This document shows, one piece after another, positions 24,312-34,817 of a DNA stretch of 41,996 bases. The DNA is from an uncultured Oscillospiraceae bacterium (GTDB lineage: Bacteria; Bacillota; Clostridia; Oscillospirales; Oscillospiraceae). The notes beneath the pieces were generated by a model. The model was not told the origin of the DNA, made no database searches, and worked only from the letters and a program-made list of their open reading frames with translations. Both the position numbers and the translations under genes were made by a program. The DNA is taken from positions 1 through 41,996 of the forward strand of contig CAKTPV010000017.1 of NCBI GenBank assembly GCA_934591815.1, written 5' to 3'. How positions within the stretch are numbered: position 1 is the first letter of the stretch; each line of letters starts with the position of its first letter.

Positions 24312-24812
24312 ATGAATAATATCCCACTGAATATTGATTGGCAGCAGATCCTGCTGCATCTGTTCAACTTCTCCATTCTGGTGGGCGGTCTGTACCTGCT
24401 GCTGTTCAAGCCGGTGAAGAACTTCATGGATAAGCGCACCAAGCACTATCAGGACATGGAGTCCGCCGCCGTGGAGCGGGAGAAGGCCACCCGTGAGCTG
24501 GAGACGTCCATGCAGCAGCGTCAGGCCGCGCTGGACGCGGAGCTGGACGAGAAGCGCGCCGCCGCCGCCAAGGAGGCGGAGGTCTACGCCCAGCAGCAGC
24601 GTGACGCCGCCCGTGAGCAGGCGGACAAGATCGTGGCCGCCGCCCGGGAGAATGCGGAGAATGACCGCAAGAAGATCGTGGCAGAGGCCAACCGCGAGGC
24701 CGTGTCCATCGCGGAGGCCGCCATGGAGAAGCTGCTGGCGGAGGAGACTTCCCACGCCTATGACGCGTTTGTAAACGCAGCCGAGGGGGAGGAGAAGCAT
24801 GAGCACGAATGA
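24312..24812 (+). CDS. atpF: F-type ATP synthase subunit b (peripheral stalk)
   Basis: A 166-residue protein with one N-terminal membrane helix ('ILLHLFNFSILVGGLYLLLF') and then a long Ala/Glu/Lys/Arg-rich coiled coil to about residue 145. It forms the peripheral stalk dimer that normally binds the C-terminal domain of delta. No delta N-terminal domain is fused to it. Its stop overlaps the alpha gene start by 14 bases. Length is normal. Confidence 0.95.
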   Translation: MNNIPLNIDWQQILLHLFNFSILVGGLYLLLFKPVKNFMDKRTKHYQDMESAAVEREKATRELETSMQQRQAALDAELDEKRAAAAKEAEVYAQQQRDAAREQADKIVAAARENAENDRKKIVAEANREAVSIAEAAMEKLLAEETSHAYDAFVNAAEGEEKHEHE

Positions 24813-26553
24813 TCCCCGCCTGACCGCCAACCTGTTCAGCGTCTGCCCGCCCGACAGCGCGCAGAGAGCCAAGTTGGAGGAAGTGCTGGCAAAGAAATAC
24901 GGCCGGCCGGTGGAGCTTTCGTGGCAGGAGGATAAGACCGCGTCCGGCGGCTTCCGCATCGAGATCGGCTCCGAGGTCATCGACTGGACGGCGGAGGGCC
25001 GTCTGGGCCAGCTGAAGGAGCGCCTTGCCGCGCTGAAGGCCGGCGAGCAGTCCGTGATCCCGCTGATCCGCGACACCGTCCGGGACTGGGTGCCGGAGGT
25101 CTGCGCCCGCGAGGTGGGCAGCGTGCTGTCCGTGGCGGACGGCATCGCCTATGTGGGCGGTCTGGAGGACGCGGCCTACGGCGAGATCCTGCTCTTTGAG
25201 GGCGGCATCCGGGGCATGGTGCAGGAGCTGCGGGGCCACCGCATCGGCTGCATCCTGTTTGGCCGGGTGGAGGAGGTCAGCGAGGGCAGCGCCGTGTACC
25301 GCACCGGCAAGACCGCCGGTATCGGCGTGTCCGACGCCATGATCGGCCGCGTGGTGGACGCGCTGGGCGCGCCCATCGACGACGGCGGTGAGATCCCCGC
25401 CGATGACTACCGTATGATCGAAAGCCCGGCGCCCGGCATCATCGACCGCCAGCCGGTGAATACCCCCATGCAGACCGGCATTTTGTCCATCGACTCCATG
25501 TTCCCCATCGGACGGGGCCAGCGTGAGCTGATCATCGGCGACCGCCAGACCGGTAAGACGTCCATCGCCATCGACACCATCCTGAACCAGAAGGGGAAGG
25601 ACATGATCTGCATCTATGTGGCCATCGGCCAGAAGGCCAGCTCTGTGGCGCAGATCGCGGAGATGCTGCGCAAGCACGACGCCATGGCGTATACCATCAT
25701 CGTCTGCGCCAGCGCCGGTGAGTCCGCCTCCATGCAGTATATTGCGCCCTATGCCGGTGCGTCCATCGGCGAGTACTTTATGAACAAGGGCAAGGACGTG
25801 CTGATCGTCTACGACGATTTGTCCAAGCACGCCATCGCCTACCGCGCCTTGAGCCTGCTGCTGGGACGCTCTCCCGGCCGCGAGGCCTACCCCGGCGACG
25901 TGTTCTATCTGCACTCCCGCCTGCTGGAGCGCGCCGCGCGCCTCAGCGACGAGCGCGGCGGCGGCAGCATGACCGCCCTGCCTATCGTGGAGACACAGGC
26001 GGGCGACGTGTCGGCCTACATCCCCACCAACATCATCTCCATCACCGACGGCCAGATCTTCCTGGAGAGCAGCCTGTTCTTCTCCGGACACCGCCCGGCG
26101 GTGAACGTGGGTCTGTCCGTGTCCCGTGTGGGCGGCGCGGCGCAGACCAAGGCCATGAAGAAGGCCGTGGGCACCCTGCGCCTCGATCTGGCGCAGTACC
26201 GCGAGATGGAGGTGTTCACCCAGTTCTCCAGCGATCTGGACGAGGAGACGAAGAGCCAGCTGGCCTACGGCCAGAGCCTGATGTACATTCTGCGTCAGGG
26301 GCGCAGCGCACCGCTGAGCCAGGCGCAGCAGATCGTCACGCTGGTGACGGCTATGGCGCACATCTATCAGCAGGTGCCGGTGGCGCAGGTGTGCCAGCTG
26401 CGGGACTTCCTGCTGGGCGAGTTCGCCGTCAGCCGCCAGACGCTGATGCTTCAGCTGGAGCAGGGCGCGGCGCTGACCGACGAGCTGCGCGGGCAGATCA
26501 ACGACTTTGCAAAGACGGCGCTGGAGAAATTCAAGCGCACAGGCGGGCGGTGA
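24799..26553 (+). CDS. atpA: F-type ATP synthase alpha subunit with N-terminal delta C-terminal-domain extension
   Basis: Residues about 85-584 are a normal alpha subunit: Walker A 'GDRQTGKT' at 247-254 (169-176 in E. coli), 'MQTGILSIDSMFPIGRGQRELIIG' and the usual C-terminal helical domain. Residues 1-82 are extra and match the C-terminal domain of the delta subunit: 'SAQRAKLEEVLAKKYGRPVELSW...' then 'GGFRIEIGSEVIDWTAEGRLGQLKERL', compared with E. coli delta '[20 protein letters not shown]'. GGGGAGGAG lies just upstream of the ATG at 24799. There is no separate atpH in the operon and the delta N-terminal domain is missing. The fusion would tie the b-binding site directly to alpha. An internal GTG near residue 86 exists but lacks a good ribosome-binding site. 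Confidence 0.92.
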   Translation: MSTNDPRLTANLFSVCPPDSAQRAKLEEVLAKKYGRPVELSWQEDKTASGGFRIEIGSEVIDWTAEGRLGQLKERLAALKAGEQSVIPLIRDTVRDWVPEVCAREVGSVLSVADGIAYVGGLEDAAYGEILLFEGGIRGMVQELRGHRIGCILFGRVEEVSEGSAVYRTGKTAGIGVSDAMIGRVVDALGAPIDDGGEIPADDYRMIESPAPGIIDRQPVNTPMQTGILSIDSMFPIGRGQRELIIGDRQTGKTSIAIDTILNQKGKDMICIYVAIGQKASSVAQIAEMLRKHDAMAYTIIVCASAGESASMQYIAPYAGASIGEYFMNKGKDVLIVYDDLSKHAIAYRALSLLLGRSPGREAYPGDVFYLHSRLLERAARLSDERGGGSMTALPIVETQAGDVSAYIPTNIISITDGQIFLESSLFFSGHRPAVNVGLSVSRVGGAAQTKAMKKAVGTLRLDLAQYREMEVFTQFSSDLDEETKSQLAYGQSLMYILRQGRSAPLSQAQQIVTLVTAMAHIYQQVPVAQVCQLRDFLLGEFAVSRQTLMLQLEQGAALTDELRGQINDFAKTALEKFKRTGGR

Positions 26554-26557
26554 GCGC

Positions 26558-28868
<2,311 letters not shown>

Positions 28869-28869
<1 letters not shown>

Positions 28870-29276
28870 TGGCGGCCCCGTTCCATCTGGATATTCTGGC
28901 GGCCAGCGTTCCGTTTTACCGGGGCGAATGTGTGTCGCTGGTGGTGCCTACCTCCGACGGCGAGTTCGGCATACTGGCCAACCACAGCAACGCCGTGGGC
29001 GCTGTCTGCGCCGGTGAGCTGCGGTTCGAGACGGCGGAGGGCGAGCATCGCCGCGCCGCAGTGGCCCCCGGCCTGTTCAAGATCGAGGACGGCCGCGTGC
29101 TGCTCCTGGTGGACGCCGCCGAGCGCCCGGAGGATATCGACGTGAACCGCGCCCTCCGCGCCCGCGAGGAGGCGGAGGAGCAGCTGCGGCAGAAGCGCAG
29201 CATGGCGGAGTACCAGCTGGCGCAGGGCAATCTGGCCCGCGCCCTCAACCGTCTGCGTGTCAGCGGCAGAGGATAA
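28869..29276 (+). CDS. atpC: F-type ATP synthase subunit epsilon
   Basis: A 135-residue protein with the N-terminal beta-barrel (about 1-85; 'SLVVPTSDGEFGILANHSN') and the C-terminal two-helix part (about 88-130) that can inhibit ATP hydrolysis in its extended form. The ATG at 28869 overlaps the beta stop by one base (TGATG); a GTG three bases earlier is the other candidate. Last gene of the F-type operon, followed by a terminator. Confidence 0.94.
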
Positions 29277-29284
29277 GTGCATAG

Positions 29285-29319
29285 AAAAAGAGCTGCGGCA
29301 GCGCCGCAGCTCTTTTTTG
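29285..29319. terminator. Bidirectional terminator between atpC and the aminotransferase gene
   Basis: AGAGCTGCGGC pairs with GCCGCAGCTCT around a three-base loop, A-run on the left and T-run on the right. The convergent genes stop at 29276 and 29334. Confidence 0.93.
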
Positions 29320-29333
29320 TGCGCGTTTTAGGT

Positions 29334-30614
29334 TCAGATGCCCAGCTTTTCCAGGGCCGCCAGCTTCAGACAGGTGCAGAACACGGCGATGGCCTGCTCC
29401 AGCTCCGCCACCGGCGGGAAGGAGGGGGCAATGCGGATGTTGCTGTCGTTGGGGTCGACGCCGTAGGGGAAGGTGGCGCCCGCGCCGGTCATGGTGACGC
29501 CCGCCTCCTTGCACAGCGCCAGCGTCCGCTTGGCGCAGCCGGGCATGGCGTCCAGACTGACGAAATAGCCGCCCACGGGACGCTTGTAGTCCGCAATGCC
29601 CAGCGGGGCGATCTCCCGGTCCAGCGCGTCCAGCACCGCGTGGAACTTGGGGGCCAGCACGGCGGCGTGCTGCCGCATCAGCGCCAGCGTGTGGGCCTTG
29701 TCCTGCAAAAACAGCACATGGCGCAGCTGGTTGATCTTGTCGAAGCCGATGGTCTGGACGTTGATGAGCTTGGTGAGATAGGCGATGTTGGCCTCGCTGG
29801 CCGCCATCACAGCCACGCCCGCACCGGGGAATGTCACCTTGCTGGTGGACGCGAACTCGTATACCATGTCGGCGTTGCCGTACTGGGCGCACAGGCTGAT
29901 GATATCGGGGAACGGCACGAAGTCGCCGTCAAACTCGTGGATGCAGTAGGCGTTGTCCCACATCAGCATGAAGTCCGGCGCGGCGGGCTTCATGGCCGCC
30001 AGACGGCGGATGGTATCCTCACTGTACACCACGCCCTCCGGATTGGCGTATTTAGGCACGTTCCACATACCCTTCACCGCCGGGTCGCGGATCAGCTCTT
30101 CCACCATGTCCATGTCGGGGCCGTCGGCGGTCATGGGGATATTGATCATCTCCACGCCGAAGCTCTCCGTCACCTTGAAGTGCCGGTCATAGCCGGGGAC
30201 GGGGCAGAGCCACTTCACCTTGTCCAGCTTGCTCCACGGCTTCTCACTGCGGCGCATACCGTGGGTGAACGCTTTGGAGACGGTGTCGTACATCAGTTGT
30301 AAGCTGGCGTTGCCACCGACGAACACCTGCTCGGGCTTGCAGCCCAGAATGTCCGCGAACAGCCGCCGCGCCGCGGGGATGCCCGCCACCTCGCCGTAGT
30401 TCCGGGTCTCCACGCCGTCGGACAGGAACTGCTCCGACCGGGTCAGCACGCCGAGAATGGGCATCACCAGTTCCAGCTGCTCCCGTCCCGGCTTGCCCCG
30501 GGCCATATTCAGCGCCAGATGGAGCGCCTTGGCGTCTTCGTATTCCTTCTGCACGGCGGCGTATTCCGCCTGCCGTTCCGCCGCTGTCATCTCTGCATAT
30601 TTCTTCTTCATCAT
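29334..30614 (-). CDS. Aminotransferase, class I/II fold (Asp_aminotransf type)
   Basis: A 426-residue PLP enzyme. The Schiff-base lysine is K259 in 'FASTSKVTFPGAGV', and 'MWDNAY' with D220 and Y223 lies under the cofactor ring; the family N-terminus 'LNMARGKPG' is also present. The sequence fits the subgroup that includes the Corynebacterium-type aspartate aminotransferase. Two ATGs in a row (30614 and 30611); GGAGG lies six bases before the first. It has its own promoter overlapping the end of the nitrilase gene. The neighbour is an omega-amidase-like enzyme, so a glutamine- or asparagine-using role is possible; the exact substrate is not visible in sequence. Confidence 0.92.
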   Translation of the reverse strand: MMKKKYAEMTAAERQAEYAAVQKEYEDAKALHLALNMARGKPGREQLELVMPILGVLTRSEQFLSDGVETRNYGEVAGIPAARRLFADILGCKPEQVFVGGNASLQLMYDTVSKAFTHGMRRSEKPWSKLDKVKWLCPVPGYDRHFKVTESFGVEMINIPMTADGPDMDMVEELIRDPAVKGMWNVPKYANPEGVVYSEDTIRRLAAMKPAAPDFMLMWDNAYCIHEFDGDFVPFPDIISLCAQYGNADMVYEFASTSKVTFPGAGVAVMAASEANIAYLTKLINVQTIGFDKINQLRHVLFLQDKAHTLALMRQHAAVLAPKFHAVLDALDREIAPLGIADYKRPVGGYFVSLDAMPGCAKRTLALCKEAGVTMTGAGATFPYGVDPNDSNIRIAPSFPPVAELEQAIAVFCTCLKLAALEKLGI

Positions 30615-30641
30615 ACAGGACCTCCGCCGTATTTTTTTGCG

Positions 30642-30670
30642 ATTATACACGCTTTGCCATGCCTTGGCAA
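30642..30670 (-). promoter_or_regulatory. Promoter of the aminotransferase gene
   Basis: On the minus strand TTGCCA (30665-30670) and a perfect TATAAT (30642-30647) are 17 bases apart, 28 bases upstream of the start codon. The -35 directly abuts the nitrilase stop codon. Confidence 0.8.
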
Positions 30671-31480
30671 TCACTTTTTCCGGATCTCATAGATGTCTGT
30701 CCGCCGTGCCGACAGAATGGGGAGCTGTCTGCGTACTGCGGACACCTGCGCCATATCCAGCTCCGTTACCGCCACCTCCTCGCCGGCGCCGCACTGATGG
30801 AGGACGGCGCCCCACGGGTCGCAGACGATGGAGTGGCCCCACGCCACATAGGAGGCCGCCTCGTCCCGGGCCGGGGAGACGCCCACGGTGAAAAGCTGGT
30901 TGTCCACGGCCCGCTGCCGGAACAGCAGCTCCCAGTGGGCGGGGCCGGTGGTCATGTTGAACGCCGCCGGTACCAGCAGCGCCTGTGCGCCCGCCAGCGT
31001 CATCAGCCGCGCCAGCTCCTGAAACCGCAGGTCAAAGCAGATGCAAAGCCCCATTTTGCCCCAAGGCGTGTCGAACACCGTCACGTCGTCCCCAGCGGTC
31101 AGGGTGTCCGACTCCCGGAAACGCTGGCCGCCGTCTACGTCGATGTCGAAAAGGTGCATCTTCCGGTGCCGCGCCGCGCACCGTCCGTCCGGCGCAAAGA
31201 CATAGCTGGTGTTGTACACCCTGCCGCCGTCCAGCTCCGGGATGGAGCCGCCCACCACCCACAGGTGGTTTGCCGCAGCGGCGCGGGACAGCATCTGATA
31301 CGCCGCACCGCCCTCCGCCTCGCCGTAGGCGCGGAAGCAGCCGTTGTCGTAGGGGCAGCAGAACATCTCCGGCAGCACTGCCATGTCAGCCCCCTTCACG
31401 GAGGCCAGCAGCGTCTCCGCGCGCCGGAGGTTTTCCGCCTTGTCCGCCGTGACTGCCATCTGTATCTGTGCAAGCCGCAT
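30671..31480 (-). CDS. Carbon-nitrogen hydrolase, omega-amidase (Nit2)-like
   Basis: A 269-residue nitrilase-superfamily amidase with the complete Glu-Lys-Cys triad: E38 in 'VLPEMF', K107 in 'HRKMHLFD' and C148 in 'CICFDLRFQE'. The spacing and the 'FDLRFQE' and 'LLVPAAFNMTTGPAHWELLFRQRAVDN' stretches are those of omega-amidases, which hydrolyse alpha-ketoglutaramate or alpha-ketosuccinamate, the products of glutamine or asparagine transamination. It starts 16 bases after the Smr gene on the same strand, with AAGGGGC upstream. Confidence 0.9.
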   Translation of the reverse strand: MRLAQIQMAVTADKAENLRRAETLLASVKGADMAVLPEMFCCPYDNGCFRAYGEAEGGAAYQMLSRAAAANHLWVVGGSIPELDGGRVYNTSYVFAPDGRCAARHRKMHLFDIDVDGGQRFRESDTLTAGDDVTVFDTPWGKMGLCICFDLRFQELARLMTLAGAQALLVPAAFNMTTGPAHWELLFRQRAVDNQLFTVGVSPARDEAASYVAWGHSIVCDPWGAVLHQCGAGEEVAVTELDMAQVSAVRRQLPILSARRTDIYEIRKK

Positions 31481-31496
31481 ACTGCCACGCCCCTTC

Positions 31497-31739
31497 TTAG
31501 TATTCCCGCAGCACCAGCTCGGTCACGCCCTCGCTGATGCTGACCATGCGCTTGACCTGACTGCGATGCCCGTAGGTCAGCCACAGCATATCCCGGATGG
31601 CTGTGCCACCGCGATAGCCGTGGATCAGCCGCAGCCGGTAGGTGCCCAGACCGGCCCGGCGCAGGGCGGCGTCCACCGCGATCTGCGCCTGATAGGTATT
31701 CATGCCGTGGAGATCCAGCTCCACCACACCTCCTGTCAT
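31497..31739 (-). CDS. Small Smr-domain protein
   Basis: An 80-residue stand-alone Smr (small MutS-related) domain: 'LDLHG' at residues 8-12 and 'IHGYRGGTAIRDML' at 39-52 (family HGxGxGxLR). Smr domains bind or nick DNA or RNA; some cleave mRNA at collided ribosomes. Here it has neither a MutS body nor an extra domain. AAAGGAGG lies before the ATG at 31739; the longer frame to 31757 begins inside that site. First gene of the operon with the nitrilase. Confidence 0.88.
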   Translation of the reverse strand: MTGGVVELDLHGMNTYQAQIAVDAALRRAGLGTYRLRLIHGYRGGTAIRDMLWLTYGHRSQVKRMVSISEGVTELVLREY

Positions 31740-31782
31740 GATACCGCCTCCTTTCACTCCCTACCATCATACGGGAAATGAA

Positions 31783-31811
31783 TTGTATTTTCAACCGTTT
31801 TGTGGTAAGAT
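31783..31811 (+). promoter_or_regulatory. Promoter of the phosphoesterase/nfo operon
   Basis: TTGTAT (31783-31788) and TAAGAT (31806-31811) are 17 bases apart, with a TG one base before the -10 (extended -10). The start codon follows 32 bases later. Confidence 0.65.
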
Positions 31812-31842
31812 GCCCTCTGAGAATACAGACTGCGAGGAAGCT

Positions 31843-32307
31843 ATGAAGATTTTAGTGGTATCCGATTCCCACGGCAAGGTGGATAACCTGATACGGGCGG
31901 TGGAGCTGACCCACCCCGGCTATGTGCTGCATCTGGGCGACTGTCAGCGGGATCTGGAAAAGCTGCGGCAGACGTTTCCCATGCTGCCTATGGAGGGCGT
32001 GCCGGGGAATTGTGACTACGGCAGCTGTGACCAGCCGGAGCGGCTCATTGAGCTGGGCGGCGTGCGCATCCTGATGCTCCACGGCCATACACGGGGCGTG
32101 AAGTCCGACGTGATGCGGGCGGTGTGGGCCGCCCGGGAGTGCGGTGCGCAGGTACTGCTGTTCGGCCACACCCACCGCCCCATGGTGGACAACGACGGCG
32201 CGCTGCTGGTGCTGAACCCCGGCGCTGCCGGCGACCCGCTGCGCCCCACCTGCGGCCTCCTCACCATTGAAAACGGCAGAGCGGACGTAGGGACGCTGGC
32301 CATCTGA
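31843..32307 (+). CDS. YfcE/MJ0936-type metallophosphoesterase
   Basis: A compact 154-residue phosphodiesterase with all the metal ligands: D8 and H10 ('VVSDSHG'), D33 ('HLGDCQ'), N57 ('GVPGNCDY'), H80 ('LMLHGH'), and H109 and H111 ('FGHTHRPM'). Two metal ions would bind there. YfcE-type enzymes hydrolyse phosphodiesters in vitro; the natural substrate is unknown. GAGGAAG precedes the ATG. It is the first gene of an operon with endonuclease IV and a Pr6Pr protein. Confidence 0.93.
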   Translation: MKILVVSDSHGKVDNLIRAVELTHPGYVLHLGDCQRDLEKLRQTFPMLPMEGVPGNCDYGSCDQPERLIELGGVRILMLHGHTRGVKSDVMRAVWAARECGAQVLLFGHTHRPMVDNDGALLVLNPGAAGDPLRPTCGLLTIENGRADVGTLAI

Positions 32308-32320
32308 AAGGAGCAACACC

Positions 32321-33154
32321 ATGCTGACGATCGGCTGTCACCTCTCCGCCTCCGACGGCTTTCTGGCCATGGGGCGGACGGCGCTGGATATCGGCGCCAA
32401 TACATTCCAGTTTTTTACCCGGAACCCCCGGGGCAGCAAGGCCAAAGCCATCGACCCCGACGACGCGGCTGCGCTGAGGGCGCTGTTGGCGGAAAACGGC
32501 TTCGGGCCGCTGGTGGCCCACGCGCCCTACACCATCAACCCCTGCTCCAAGACAGAGCGCACCCGGGAGTTTGCCCGGATGACGCTGGCGGACGACCTGA
32601 AGCGCATGGAATACCTGCCGGGGAACTACTACAACTTCCACCCCGGCAGCCACACGGAGCAGGGGATGGAGACGGGCATCCGCCAGATCGCGGAGACCCT
32701 CAACGCCATCCTCCGGCCGGAATACCGCACTATGGTGCTGCTGGAGACCATGTCCGGCAAGGGCTCGGAGGTGGGCGGCCGCTTCGAGGAGCTGCGGGAG
32801 ATCATGGACCGCACAGAGCTGGGGGAAAAGGTGGGCGTCTGTCTGGATACCTGCCACGTCTCCGACGCGGGCTACGACATCGCCGGGGATATCGACGGCG
32901 TGCTGACGGAGTTTGACCGGGTCATCGGCCTTGCAAAACTGAAGGCGGTACATATCAACGACAGCATGAACCCACTGGGCGCCCACAAGGACCGCCACGC
33001 CCGTATCGGCGAGGGGTATCTGGGGGAGGCGGCCTTCGGCCGCATCGTCAACCACCCGGCGCTGCGGGAGCTGCCCTTTATTCTGGAGACGCCCAACGAT
33101 CTGGCGGGATACGCCCGGGAGATCGCGCGGCTGCGGGAGCTGAGGGTGGAATGA
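32321..33154 (+). CDS. nfo: Endonuclease IV (AP endonuclease)
   Basis: A 277-residue TIM-barrel base-excision-repair enzyme that cuts 5' to abasic sites. All nine zinc ligands of E. coli Nfo are found at matching positions: H67, H107, E142, D176, H179, H211, D224, H226 and E256, so it should be active with three Zn ions. AAAGGAG lies at good distance before the ATG, 13 bases after the phosphoesterase stop. Confidence 0.97.
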   Translation: MLTIGCHLSASDGFLAMGRTALDIGANTFQFFTRNPRGSKAKAIDPDDAAALRALLAENGFGPLVAHAPYTINPCSKTERTREFARMTLADDLKRMEYLPGNYYNFHPGSHTEQGMETGIRQIAETLNAILRPEYRTMVLLETMSGKGSEVGGRFEELREIMDRTELGEKVGVCLDTCHVSDAGYDIAGDIDGVLTEFDRVIGLAKLKAVHINDSMNPLGAHKDRHARIGEGYLGEAAFGRIVNHPALRELPFILETPNDLAGYAREIARLRELRVE

Positions 33155-33789
33155 TGCTGGGTATATCGGCGATTTTCCTTTTTCTGCTGGGTGCGGCGGG
33201 GCTGGTGTTCCACTCCACCCTGCCCGCCACGGGTCATATCCGTCCCGGCTTTTTCGTATTCTACACCAATTTGAGCAATCTGCTGCTGGCGGTATACCAG
33301 CTGGCGCTGGGCGTCAGCAGCTTCTTTCCCGATAGCGGCGTGTTCCGGCTGCTCAGCGCCCCCGCCACGGCGCTGAGCATGACGCTGTGCATCTTCGTGA
33401 CCCACCTGATCTACCAGTGGGTGCTGGTGCCGTCGGCCACCAAGAGCGGCAAGAGCCTGTTCGATATTGGCTTGAGCAGCTTCGGCAACCTGTGCGTCCA
33501 CTATATCGTGCCATGGCTGACGGTGGTGCAGTGGCTGCTGTGGCAGGACAAAAGCGGCCTGACGGTGCGGCACGCCCTGTATTGGCTGGCGCTGCCGCTG
33601 GCGTATTTCGCCTTCGGCATGGCGCGGGGCGCCACGGGAAAGCCCATCGGCCACACGAAACACTGCTACCCCTACCCCTTTATGGATCCGCAGGTCATGG
33701 GCAAGCGGTTCTGGCCGGTGGTGCTGCTGCTCATCATCGCCTTTTTCGGACTGGGCTGCCTGTTCGTGGGCGTGGGCAGACTGCTGTGA
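33151..33789 (+). CDS. Pr6Pr family membrane protein
   Basis: A 212-residue protein with six predicted membrane helices and the family stretches '[20 protein letters not shown]' and '[22 protein letters not shown]', with a conserved His in the segment '[13 protein letters not shown]'. The function of the family is not known; the eukaryotic AIG1/FAR-17a relatives (ADTRP, AIG1) are hydrolases of fatty-acid esters. Its ATG overlaps the nfo stop by four bases, so the three genes are co-translated. What a DNA-repair enzyme shares with it is unclear. Confidence 0.82.
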   Translation: MMLGISAIFLFLLGAAGLVFHSTLPATGHIRPGFFVFYTNLSNLLLAVYQLALGVSSFFPDSGVFRLLSAPATALSMTLCIFVTHLIYQWVLVPSATKSGKSLFDIGLSSFGNLCVHYIVPWLTVVQWLLWQDKSGLTVRHALYWLALPLAYFAFGMARGATGKPIGHTKHCYPYPFMDPQVMGKRFWPVVLLLIIAFFGLGCLFVGVGRLL

Positions 33790-33793
33790 GTGC

Positions 33794-33834
33794 AAAAAAG
33801 AGAGGCGTTCCGGGAGGAACGTCTCTCTTTTTTT
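33794..33834. terminator. Bidirectional terminator between the nfo operon and the dehydrogenase operon
   Basis: AGAGAGGCGTTCC pairs with GGAACGTCTCTCT (one G-T pair) around a four-base loop, with A-run and T-run on the two sides. Confidence 0.92.
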
Positions 33835-33851
33835 GTGTGTTGCAGGGCGGC

Positions 33852-34817
33852 TCAATAACCGATCTTGCGGTCCACATACCGCTTCAGCGGGCGGCCTGCG
33901 GCGTAGTTTTCCAGATCCTCGCAGAACAGGGCTACGTTTTTGTCGCGGGTGTAGCCCAGACTCATCTGGCCGGAGATGTGGGGCGTGATGAGCAGGTTCT
34001 TGGCGTCCCACACCGGGCCGCCCGCGGGGATGGGCTCCTTCTCAAACACGTCCAGCGCCGCGCCTGCCAGCTTCCCGGCGTTCAGCGCCTCCACCAGCGC
34101 GGACTGGTCAATGGCGGTGCCGCGGCCTACGTTGACCACATAGGCCGTCTCCGGCAGCAGGGCGATGCGCTCGCGGGACAGAATGCCCACGGTGTCCGCC
34201 GTGGAGGGCAGCGCCATCACCAGAATGTCGGTATCCGGCAGCAGGCTGTCCAGCTCCGCGTGGGTGTACACCCCGTCAAAGGCCGGGTCGGCGGCCTTCT
34301 TGGTGCGGCGGACGCCCCGGATCTCCTTGGCGCCCATGGCCTTGGCGCGGCGGGCAAACTCCGTGCCGATGTCGCCGGTACCCAGCACCGTGATGGTGCT
34401 GCCAATGATGGAGCGCATGGGCATCACCGGCCCCCAGCGGTGGGCATCGGCATGGCGCAGATAGGCGCCGGCGTGGTGCAGCAGCATCAGCGTGACCATG
34501 ATGAGATGCTCGGCGATGGTGACGCCGTAGGCGCCGGAGGAGTTGCTCAGGATCACCTCCGGCGAGGGGTACAGGGCGTCAGCCAGATAGGAGTCCACGC
34601 CGGCAAAGCTGCCGCAGAACCACTTCATGCCGGTGAAGGCCTTCAGGTCGCCGGGCTTGGGCATCCCGTGCACCACCTCATAGGTGCCGGCCAGCTCCGC
34701 CGGCACCTGGCCGTCGGGGTAGTAGTCCACCGCAAAGCCGCAGCGTGCGGCGGTGCTGTCGATGAGCGCGTGGTGAGACGGCTCCAAATAATCTGCGAGA
34801 ACGGCAATTTTTTTCAT
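33852..34817 (-). CDS. D-2-hydroxyacid dehydrogenase
   Basis: A 321-residue NAD(P)-dependent dehydrogenase of the D-isomer family. Cofactor motif GTGDIG is at residues 146-151, catalytic R232 in 'VNVGRGTAID', E261 in 'VFEKEPIP' and H280 in 'ITPHISG'. It interconverts 2-oxo acids and D-2-hydroxy acids; hydroxypyruvate, glyoxylate or phenyl-type oxo-acids are all possible. The ATG overlaps the FAD dehydrogenase stop by four bases, so the two flavin/nicotinamide enzymes are co-translated. Confidence 0.92.
   Translation of the reverse strand: MKKIAVLADYLEPSHHALIDSTAARCGFAVDYYPDGQVPAELAGTYEVVHGMPKPGDLKAFTGMKWFCGSFAGVDSYLADALYPSPEVILSNSSGAYGVTIAEHLIMVTLMLLHHAGAYLRHADAHRWGPVMPMRSIIGSTITVLGTGDIGTEFARRAKAMGAKEIRGVRRTKKAADPAFDGVYTHAELDSLLPDTDILVMALPSTADTVGILSRERIALLPETAYVVNVGRGTAIDQSALVEALNAGKLAGAALDVFEKEPIPAGGPVWDAKNLLITPHISGQMSLGYTRDKNVALFCEDLENYAAGRPLKRYVDRKIGY

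Noticed and set aside
24799..25050. Treating the alpha N-terminal extension as a wrong start codon
   Set aside because: GGGGAGGAG lies at the right distance from the ATG at 24799, the overlap with atpF is normal for the operon, and the extension matches a delta domain.
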